Positions 1 through 9,500 of a stretch of DNA of 64,000 bases are shown piece after piece. The translations under genes and the position numbers were made by a program. The number at the start of each line of letters is the position of its first letter. The first letter of the stretch is position 1. Source of the stretch: Elusimicrobiota bacterium. GTDB taxonomy: Bacteria > Elusimicrobiota > Elusimicrobia > Elusimicrobiales > UBA9959. The notes beneath the pieces were generated by a model. The model was not told the DNA's origin, made no database searches, and saw nothing but the letters and a program-made list of their open reading frames with translations. The DNA is taken from contig JACQPH010000101.1 of assembly GCA_016207645.1 (NCBI GenBank), positions 1-64,000 on the forward strand, given 5' to 3'.

Positions 1-57
1 CCATCTTTCGGGGTTCGCGGGGCAAAACCCCGGCCAACCCGAACCCTGAACAGTTAG
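1..57 (+). repeat. MITE-like element, copy A (right end only, truncated by window)
   Basis: CGGGGTTCGCGGGGCAAAACCCCGGCCAACCCGAACCCTGAACAGTTAG matches the right half of copies D/E. Confidence 0.8.
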
Positions 58-193
58 ACCTTAATATTCTGAACGTAACTGTTAGTACACGCAACAAAAA
101 ATACATACTTTTGCGTATAACTGTGTTATATAATATTGGAGCATGCGAGCGGAGCGCCCGGTCGCGCGCTTGCGGTTTTCCACGGCTAACAAG

Positions 194-1528
194 ATGATAC
201 GAAAACTCGCGGCGGTCCTGTTGTTTTCCTGGCCGGCCCTGCTGCCGCCGGCGGCGCGCTGCGCCTGGGAGAACATCCGTTACTCCGACGCCCCGCTGGC
301 CGTGGTCTACGCCTCCACCGGCGCCTATGAAGTGGCCTATACCGCGGGGGAGGACTGCGCCAGCCCTTCCGAACTTGTCTCCTCCCCGGTTTCCGCCTGG
401 TCGGGCTACCTTTCCCTGGTGCCGGCCAATATGGTGAACCAGGGCGTCGTCGGCTTCGTCTCCACCTCCTCCGTGGCCCTGGACGGCGCGCTCTGGGGGA
501 ACCCGCCCGGCAACAGCGTACAGCTCCTTTTCGGGGAGGACCTCGCGCCTTCGCTTTCCGCTCCGGCGGTGAACGTCACCAGGGTCTATGACAATACGGG
601 CGGCGTGGTCAACTCCAGCTGGGCGGTTACGTTCGGCTATTCCGGCCGGCAGCTGATCATCTCCCCCTCGGCCGACTGGCCCAAGGGCAGCGTCTTCTCG
701 GTCTATATTTCCTCTTCCATAGTGGATATAACCGGCTCTCCGGTCTCGGAGGCGGCCACGGTCTATTTCTCCGTGCTGATGGACTACCAGACGGACAATA
801 CCGCCGCCGCTTTCTCGGACCGCCGGGTGCGCGTGGCCGTTCCGGCCAACGCTTATTCGCAGGATTTCTATCTCACCCTCTCCACCGACTCGGGCCGCCG
901 GGAGGTGGCGGAGGCCAACGCCAGGCTGGCCGCCCTGCCGGGCGCGCCCGAGTTCCTCAATACCGTCGATGTGCGCCCTTACGATCCCGCCGGCAACCCG
1001 GTGCAGCCGGGCGCCCCCTGCGTGGTTACGCTGCCCTACCCGGACGACGACGGGAACGGGGTGATAGACGGCTCCGTCTCCAGGCTCAAGGCCTCGAACC
1101 TCGCGGTCTGGCACCTGGACGAGCAGCGGGGCCTCTGGGTGAAGCAGACCGGGGCCTCGCTGGACGCCTCTTCCAGGCTGGTGTCGCAGCCCGTCTCGCA
1201 TTTCTCCAACTACGCGCTCCTGGCCCTGCCCGACGCCGACGTCACCCCGGTCTACGCCTTCCCGGTGCCTTTCAGGCCCAATGCCGGCAACGCGGCGAGG
1301 TACGGCAGCTGGAGCGACCTGATCACTTTCACCAACCTGCCGGTACAGGGGAAGATACGGATCTACACCGTGACCGGGGCCCTTGTGCGCGAACTGGCCG
1401 TAACGCCGCCCTCGATGAAGTGGGACGTGAAGAACAAGGACGGGGAGCTGGTGGGCAGCGGCGTTTACCTGTGGGAAGTGACCTCCGGGAAGAACCGCAA
1501 GACCGGCAAGCTGGTGGTAATAAAGTAG
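194..1528 (+). CDS. secreted protein with C-terminal FlgD-like/T9SS type A-like sorting domain
   Basis: Signal peptide MIRKLAAVLLFSWPALLPPAARC; C-terminus PVYAFPVPFRPN...GKIRIYTVTGALVREL...WDVKNKDGELVGSGVYLWEVTSGKNRKTGKLVVIK is typical of FlgD-like Ig/T9SS CTDs. Start moved inward from ORF 143 to ATG 194. Confidence 0.75.
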   Translation: MIRKLAAVLLFSWPALLPPAARCAWENIRYSDAPLAVVYASTGAYEVAYTAGEDCASPSELVSSPVSAWSGYLSLVPANMVNQGVVGFVSTSSVALDGALWGNPPGNSVQLLFGEDLAPSLSAPAVNVTRVYDNTGGVVNSSWAVTFGYSGRQLIISPSADWPKGSVFSVYISSSIVDITGSPVSEAATVYFSVLMDYQTDNTAAAFSDRRVRVAVPANAYSQDFYLTLSTDSGRREVAEANARLAALPGAPEFLNTVDVRPYDPAGNPVQPGAPCVVTLPYPDDDGNGVIDGSVSRLKASNLAVWHLDEQRGLWVKQTGASLDASSRLVSQPVSHFSNYALLALPDADVTPVYAFPVPFRPNAGNAARYGSWSDLITFTNLPVQGKIRIYTVTGALVRELAVTPPSMKWDVKNKDGELVGSGVYLWEVTSGKNRKTGKLVVIK

Positions 1529-1540
1529 GGCCCGCTTATA

Positions 1541-2692
1541 ATGAAGAACAGGACCTTTCTGAAATTGATCGCGGCCGCCTGCTGCGCGCCGGCGCTCTTT
1601 CCCGCGGCCTCTTACGCCGGGGCCGGCAGGTCCGGCGGGGAATTCCTGCGCATCGTGCAGAGCCCCAGGGCCGTCGGCATGGGCGAGTCCGGCGCGGGAG
1701 CGCATGGCGACCTGCTGGGCGCCCTGGCCCTTAATCCCGCCGCCCTGGCCCGCTCCGGCTACAAGGAAACCGCTTTTACCTATAATTCCTGGCTCGAGGG
1801 GATAACCTCGCAGCAGGCCGCTTACGCCCACCCGCTGGCCGGCGGCAAAGGCGTGCTGGCCGCTTCGCTCAATATCCTGAGCGTCCCGTCCATAGACGGC
1901 TATAACAACGCCGGCGCGCCCGCCGGCGGCGTGGACGCCGGCGACCTGGCTTTCGGGGTCAGCTACGCGAGGCGGCTCGCCGGCCCCTGGGAGGACCTGC
2001 GCTCCGGGCTCTTCGCCGGCGGCTCGGTAAAATACGCGAGGGAGACGCTCGGGCCGGTCAAGGCCGGAGCGGCGCTCTTCGACGCCGGCGCCCTCTGGCT
2101 GAAAAGGCTGGGCAGCAGCATGCTGGGCCTGGGGCTTTCGGCGCAGTCGCTCGGCGGGGGTTTCAAGTTCGATTCCGTCGCCGAGAAGGCGCCCGCGGTG
2201 TACCGGGCCGGCGCTTCGTACATCATGGTGGTTTCCGGCGACCCGATAACGCTTTCCCTGGACTGGAAAAAACCCTGGGACTCCGGCGCCGCCGTCTGCG
2301 CCGGGGCCGAGTACCAGGCCTGGCGCGTTCTGTCGCTGCGGGCCGGCTATATCTCCGGGGAGGACCTGGGCGGCGGCCTGCGGCTGGGCGGCGGCGTGGC
2401 CATTAAACTGCTGCAGTTCGATTATTCGCTTTCTTCCTACGGCAAATTCGGCCCGGCCCACAGGTTCGGCCTGTCCTACAAATTCGACAAGCCGGTGGAA
2501 GTCACCAGATACCTGACCTGGGACCAGGAGCAGGCCAGGCAGAAGACGGAGCGGGCCCGCCTCATGATCAGGGAAAGCCGCTATTACGACGCCGTCCTGG
2601 AGCTTAACGGGGCGCTCATCCTGGACCCCGGCAACAAAGAGGCGCTGGAGCTCATGCGCAAGGCGCGGGGGCTGGTGGAGGTCTCTAAATAA
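1541..2692 (+). CDS. PorV/PorQ-family outer-membrane protein with C-terminal TPR-like extension
   Basis: N-terminal FLRIVQSPRAVGMGESGAGAHGDLLGALALNPAALA matches the PorV/PorQ-type motif; C-terminal YYDAVLELNGALILDPGNKEALELM is TPR-like. Confidence 0.75.
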   Translation: MKNRTFLKLIAAACCAPALFPAASYAGAGRSGGEFLRIVQSPRAVGMGESGAGAHGDLLGALALNPAALARSGYKETAFTYNSWLEGITSQQAAYAHPLAGGKGVLAASLNILSVPSIDGYNNAGAPAGGVDAGDLAFGVSYARRLAGPWEDLRSGLFAGGSVKYARETLGPVKAGAALFDAGALWLKRLGSSMLGLGLSAQSLGGGFKFDSVAEKAPAVYRAGASYIMVVSGDPITLSLDWKKPWDSGAAVCAGAEYQAWRVLSLRAGYISGEDLGGGLRLGGGVAIKLLQFDYSLSSYGKFGPAHRFGLSYKFDKPVEVTRYLTWDQEQARQKTERARLMIRESRYYDAVLELNGALILDPGNKEALELMRKARGLVEVSK

Positions 2693-3540
2693 TGCTCCCG
2701 CTCGGGTTAGCGCTGGTCCTGGCCGCTCTCCAGCCCGCCGCCGCCCAGACCGCGGCGGGCGGGGGTGAACCCGGCGCGAAAGCCGCCAGGGCCGCGGTGG
2801 ACGATTCCCGCGCCGGGATGCTGAAGCTCATGGACCGGGTGATCGCCGATCCCTCCGACGAGCAGGCCCGGAGGGAACTGCGCGTGGCCGCGGGGCTGGC
2901 GGTGGAGAAGGAGCGGCTGGCCTTCGCCGCGGAGCGCGAAGAGCTCCTGGCCGGAGCGGGGCGGGAGAGGGGAAAGATAATGGCTATGCGCGCGGCCAGG
3001 AAAAAGCGGCAGGACAGCTGGGACAGGGATTTTTTGAAGGCCTGCGGGCTGGCCTCCGAGGCCCATACCGTGAAGGAAGCCGTGTCCGCCTATGAGAGCC
3101 TGCTGGAGACTTTTCCGGTCTACTCGGACAACAGGGCCTATCTGCTGGCTTCCGGGGCGAAGATAAAGGGCATCTTTTACAAGGTCATCAAGGAGATCTA
3201 TCCGTACCTGCTGGCCGGGCGCGACTCGGTGGACGAACGCACTTTGGCGGCGCTGCAGTTCTCCCGGGTGGCCGCGATGCAGGAATACGGCGGTCACCCG
3301 GACACCACCGCCGCCGAGAAAGAGCTGAAGAAGGCGGAGCGGTTCAGGCGCCTGGAGCGGGAGCTGCTGCTGAAGCACGAGAACATCAAGACCGCGATGG
3401 ACCTCTACGAGATAAAGCGCTACGCCGATTCGCTGAAGAATTTCGACCAGGCCCTGGCCTACGACAGGAATAACGAAGAGGCGCTGTTCTACCGGGCGCT
3501 GGCCAGGAAAAAAGCCGGCCTGCGGGAAGACGAGAGGTGA
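2692..3540 (+). CDS. TPR/coiled-coil protein
   Basis: Starts overlapping the upstream stop (TAATG); C-terminal YADSLKNFDQALAYDRNNEEALFYRALARKKAG is TPR-like. Confidence 0.65.
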   Translation: MLPLGLALVLAALQPAAAQTAAGGGEPGAKAARAAVDDSRAGMLKLMDRVIADPSDEQARRELRVAAGLAVEKERLAFAAEREELLAGAGRERGKIMAMRAARKKRQDSWDRDFLKACGLASEAHTVKEAVSAYESLLETFPVYSDNRAYLLASGAKIKGIFYKVIKEIYPYLLAGRDSVDERTLAALQFSRVAAMQEYGGHPDTTAAEKELKKAERFRRLERELLLKHENIKTAMDLYEIKRYADSLKNFDQALAYDRNNEEALFYRALARKKAGLREDER

Positions 3541-3544
3541 GCTT

Positions 3545-6500
3545 GTGAAGATAAAACACGGACTTGCGGCCGCGGCCGCTCTGGCTTTCCTGTTCCTGGC
3601 GGGCGTTCAGACCTTCGCCGCCTCGCCCGCCCAGGTCAGCTACCAGGGCACGCTCAGGAAGAACGGCGTGCTTTTCAGCGGCACCGCCGCCATGGAGTTC
3701 CGCATTACCAACGCCGACGGCTCCGCGGTCTATTGGGCTTCCGGGTCCACGGACGTGGTGGTCTCCACCGGTCTTTTCCGCTACGCTCTCGGCTCCCCCA
3801 ACGAGGTCGATTTCGGCAATATCGTCTGGAAAGAGATCACCCCTTACGTGCAGATGAACCTGGACGGCGGCTGGCTGCCGCGCGAGCCGCTGTATACCTC
3901 CGTCTACTCGCTGCATTCCAGGACGGCCGAGTCCTCCACCGGGACTTTCACCGTCAACGGCGGCGACCTGAAGCTCGTTTCCGCCACCGGCAGCAAGGGC
4001 ATTTATTTCCAGGACGGCACCGCGCAGTACAGCGCCCCCGGCTGGGTCGTCACCGGCGCTTACACTTCTTTCGCGGGAGGGGCCGGCGTCGGTACCCTGA
4101 CCCCGGCCACCAGGCTGGACGTGAAGGGGGCCGCCGCCGACCCTTATATACAGTTCTGGCGCGACGAGAACGGGGTGGTGAAGGCCACCATGACCGCGGC
4201 CGGCCTGCTTTACGCCGACGGCTCGCAGCTGAGCAACCTGCCGGCGGGGGCCGACAATATGGGGAACCATACCGCTACCCAGGCCCTGAGCATGGCCGCT
4301 TTCCCCGTAAATAACGCCGGGGCGATAACCGCCAACGGCCAGGTCACCACTTATTCCAGCGCCACGGTAGTTTCGGCTTTCGGCCTCGGCGCGCCCAGGG
4401 TCAGGCTGGCGGGCGGGGTAGAGGTGTCCTCCTACTCGGCCGGCGGCGTCTATATTTCCTCTAACGTGACCCTCGCTTCCGGGGGCAGATATTTCGGCGA
4501 CGGCTCCAGGCTGACGGGTGTTAACGACAGCCTTGGCAGCCATATAGCTACCCAGACCCTGAACATGGCGGGCTACGAGATCTCCGGCGTCTCTACGATC
4601 ACCGTTGCCGCGGCCCTGCGCTTCGACGCTAACGTGGCTGTCTCTTCCGCCGCCGGACTTTACAGCGGGATATATATTTCCACCAACGTGAACATAGCTC
4701 CCGGCGCCCGATATTACGGCGACGGCTCGGGCCTGACCGGGATAGTCGGCGTGGACAACCTGGGAAACCACACCATGACGCAGGGCCTGGCCACCGGCCC
4801 GAACTGGATCTCCTACGACGGCTCCCCCTCCGGGCTTAACCTGGACGCCCTGGGGAATATAGGCGTGAACCAGGCGGCGGGTTCCGCCAGCCTGGACGTG
4901 CGCGGCGCCGGCGGCAGCTATATACAGATCTGGCGCAACTCCTCCGGGGTCATCAGGGCCTCGATGACGGTCGCGGGCGCGTTCTACGCCGACGGCTCGC
5001 AGCTGCGCAATGTGCCGGCCGGCGGCACCGCCAACCAGGCGCTGAACATGGCTTCTTTCGATATCGCCAATGTTTCCACGGTCACGCTGAGTTCCGTGAC
5101 CAGTTCCGGGATAGGGGTGGTGTTCAGTACCAATGTGCTGCTGATGAACGGGCGGCTGGGCGTCAATACCTCTCTTCCGCAGGAAAGCCTGGACGTGAAC
5201 GGCAATTTCAAGAGTTCCAGCCTGTCGGGTTTCGGGAATCAATGCGTTTACGCCGATGATAACGGCAGGCTTCTCCTGTCCGGAAGCGGACTGTGCGGCA
5301 GCGCTTCCGGTTTGGATAATCTGGGCAACCGGATCATGCTCGGCAATCTTATCACCGGCAGCAACTGGATCTCCTTCGACGGCAGCGCCGGCGGCCTGTC
5401 GGTGAACGTCAGCAGCAATGTCGGCATAGGCGTCCTCTCGGCCGCGACGCGGCTGGACGTGCAGGGGCGGAGCGGGGACAGCTACGTGCAGATCTGGCGC
5501 GATTCCGCCGGGGTGATAAAGGCTTCTATGACGGCCGCCGGCCTGCTCTACGCCGACGCTTCGCAGATGGTCAACCTGCCTTCAGGCGGGGACAGCCTCG
5601 GCGATCATACTTCCACGCAGACCCTTGATATGTCCGGTTTCCAGATAGTGAACGCGGGCTCGGTCACGGTCACCGCGGCCGCCGGAGTGGGCGCCGCCAG
5701 GCTGAGTCTCAATACGAACGTGGAGATCTCTTCCGAGACCGATCCAGCGCTGGGCGCGGGCTTGCGCGTTTCCTCTAACGTGTATATAGTCGGTTTCTCT
5801 TCCGCGGCCAAATATTACGGCGACGGCTCCGGCCTGACCGGTGTTATCAGCTCGCCCGACGGCCTGGGCAACCATACGGCCACGCAGGACCTGGCCATGA
5901 CCTCCTTCGATATCACCGGCGTCTCCACTATTACGGTCAGTTCCGTCACCGGCACCGGCATAGGCGTAGTGTTCAGCACCAATGTGCTGATCATGAGCGG
6001 GAACCTGGGCGTGAACAAGGCTCTGCCGCAGGCGAGCCTGGACGTGAACGGGAATATAATGAGCTCCAGCCTTTCCGGCGCCGGGGATCAGTGCGTATAT
6101 GCCGATAATACCGGCCGCCTGCTCCTGTCCGGGGTAGGGACTTGCGGAAGCGCGGCGGGGCTGGATAACCTGGGCAACCGGATCATGCTCGGCAATCTTA
6201 TCACCGGCAGCAACTGGATCTCTTTCGACGGCAGCAACGGCGGCCTGTCGGTGAATATCAGCAGCAATGTGGGCATCGGCATCCTGTCGGCCGCCACGCG
6301 GCTGGACGTGCAGGCGGCCGCGGGGGACATTTACGCGCAGATCTGGCGCAACTCCGCGGGGGTCATCCAGGCCTCGATGTCGGCCACCGGGGAGCTGTAT
6401 GCGGACGCTTCCAGGATGCGCAACCTGCCTTCAGGGGCGGACGACCTGGGCAGCCACACGGCCACGCAGGACCTGGACCTGGCCTCCAGCGATATAATCG

Positions 6501-9500
6501 GCGTTTCCACCATCACGGCGGGCTACCTGACCAGCGCCGGCCCCGGCGTGATCTTCAGCACCAATCTGCTGGTCATGGACGGCAGCCTGGGCGTGAGCAC
6601 CCTGGTGCCGCAGGAAAAACTGCATGTCACGGGCAAGATACGCGCTTCCAGCCTGTCCGGCTCCGGCAACAGGTGCGTCCAGGCCAACGATTCCGGCGTG
6701 CTGGGGCTTTCCGCCGACGCCTGCGGCCTGGCAGGGGCGGGCGGGGACAACCTGGGCGACTATACCATGACCTTCAACCTGCTGACCAACGGCAACTGGC
6801 TCTCGGGAGACGGCGGGAACGAGGGTATACAGATAGACTCGCTCGGGAACGTTTCCATCGGGGACTCCGCCAATAATGCCCGCCTCGACGTGCGCGGCGG
6901 CGCGCTCACTAATATCCAGGTATGGCGCGACGTGGCGGGGGTGACGCGGGCTTCCATAAGCAGCGGCGGCGGCCTGGCCGCCAGCAGCGCTACCGTCAAC
7001 GGCCAGCTCACCGTTAATTCCAGCGCCACCGTGACCGCGGCCCAGGGTCTGGGCTCGCCCAAGCTGAAGCTCTCCTCGAACGTGGAGATCTCCTCCGAGA
7101 CCGCCGCCTCCTACGGCGGCGGCGTGCGCGTTTCCTCCAACGTGTACATAGTGGGCTATTCCTCGGCCGCCAGGTATTACGGCGACGGCTCCGCGCTGAC
7201 CGGCCTGACCGGGCTGAACGCCTCCAATATCAGCGCGGGTACGCTTTCCGACGCCAGGCTTTCCGCCAACGTGCCCCTGCTCGACGCGGTCAATACTTTC
7301 TCCAGCAGCCTCACGGTGACCGGCGCCGGCGGCGCCAGGCTCGCCCGTATCGGTTTCAACGACGCGGTGGAGTTCTCTTCCGCCGCGGCCGGCAGCTACG
7401 GCGGCGTGCAGTTCTCCACCCATGTCTTTCTGCCGGCCGGCGCGAAGTATTACGGCGACGGCTCGCAGCTGACCGGCGTGAGCGGTTCCGACGACCTGGG
7501 GAACCATACCGCCACCCAGGACCTGGACCTGAACACCTTCAACCTGGTGAACGTGGCCTCCCTGACCGCCAGGGGCGCCGTGACCGCCTATTCCAGCGTT
7601 ACCGTGGCCGGCGACCTCGGCCTGGGCGCCGCTTTGCGGTTCGACAATAATGTGGAACTCTCCTCCTCCACCGGGCTGAACCGGGGGATCCAGATCTCCA
7701 CCAACGTCTACATAGTCGGCATCGCTTCCGCCGCGAAGTATTACGGCGACGGCTCCGGCCTCTACGGCGTGACCGGCGACAATATCATCGATACCCTCGC
7801 GGCCACGCTGACAGCCGGCTCCGACGCCGGCGGTTCCAGTATAACCAACCTGGGCTCGCTGACGGCCGGCGCCGATATAACCGCCGGCGGCTCCGTGGCC
7901 GCCAGCGGGGATGTAACGGCTGCCGGGCATGTCACGGCCGGCGGCCCTCTCACCACCTATTCCAGTGCCACCGTCGCGGGGGCGCTGGGCCTTGGCGCGG
8001 CCAGGCTCCGTTTCAGCGCCGGCGTTGAGATCTCCTCCCAGACTTCCGCCGCGCTGGGCGGCGGCGTCGGCGTCTCCTCGAACGTGTACATAGTAGGTTT
8101 CTCTTCCGCCGCCAAATATTACGGCGACGGCTCTTCTCTCACCGGGGTCTCCGACGATCTGGGGAACCATACGGCCACGGCCGACCTGAACATGGCCTCG
8201 AACGATATCCTCTCGGTCTCCACCATTACCGTCGGGTACCTTTTCAGCCAGGGCGCCGGCGTGGCTTTCACCACCAATGCTTTTATCCTTGGCGGCCGGC
8301 TCGGCATCAATACGTCTTTGCCGCAGGAAAGTCTGGACGTGAACGGCAACATCATGAGCGCCAGCCTGTCGGGCTTCGGAGACCGGTGCGTGTATGCCGA
8401 TACTACAGGTAAGCTCCAATTGGCCGGAGATGTATGCGGAACCGGCGCCGGGACTGATAATATGGGCAACCACACGATGACCCAGAATCTTAAAACCGGC
8501 GGCAACCTGATAACTTATGGCCCCGGAGTCGGCAGCGGCCTGTCTATCAATATAAGCAGCAATGTCGGCATAGGCCTTTCTAACGCCGCGACCAGGCTGG
8601 ACGCGCAGACGGGGCTGGGGGACCCTTATATGCAGTTCTGGCGCGACTCGGGCGGCACCATTATAGCTTCCATGTCGGCCACCGGCAGCCTCATGTCCTC
8701 GCGGTTCGTGGGCGACGGCTCCGGCCTGAGCAAGCTGCCGCCCCTGCCGGAGAACCTGATCACCAACGGCTTCTGGCTGTCCAATGACGGAGTTAACGGC
8801 GGCATTTACGTGAACGCCTCCAACAATGTCGGCGTCGGTACTCCTTTCCCCGGCGCCAGCCTGGACGTTAAGGCTTCCGGCGCTTACGCGCAGCTCTGGC
8901 GCGATTCCGGGGACCTGGCCGTGGCCACGATGACCGCGGAGGGCCTGTTCAGCGTCTCCTCCAACGTGTATATAGCCGGCTTCTCCTCGGCTTCCGTGTA
9001 TTACGGCGCCGGCTCGGCCCTTACCGGCCTGAACGCTTCCAATATCGGCGCGGGGACGCTGGCTGACGCGCGGCTTTCCGCCAATGTGCCCCTGCTGGAC
9101 GCCGCCAATACCTTCTCCAGCAGCATCACGGTGACCGGGGTTGCCGGCGCCAGGCTGGCCCGGATCGGTTTCAACGACGCGGCGGAGCTCTCTTCCGCGG
9201 CGGCCGGCAACTACGGCGGCGTGCAGTTCTCCACCAACGTCTTCCTGCCGGCGGGTGCGAAGTATTACGGGGACGGTTCCGCGCTGACCGGCATAAGCGG
9301 CCCCGATGATCTGGGCAACCATATCGCAACCGCCGACTTGAACATGAATAACTTTAACCTGCTCAATGTAGGCGCCATAGCCCCCGATCCGGCGTCCAGC
9401 GTGACCGTGGTAGGGGTGCTGCAGTCGTTCGGGAGCGGTTATACGCAGATCTGGCGCAATTCGATAGGCGTCGCGGTGGCCTCGATGACGGACGCCGGCG

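Noticed and set aside
106-134. Possible promoter (TATAAT at 129-134) upstream of the first gene
   Set aside because: The -10 is good but no convincing -35 at 16-18 bp (TTGCGT is only 12 bp away)
4485-9300. Regularly spaced repeats considered as a CRISPR or phage DGR-like array
   Set aside because: Repeats are in-frame protein modules with unequal spacing of hundreds of bp; no reverse transcriptase, cas genes or template repeat seen
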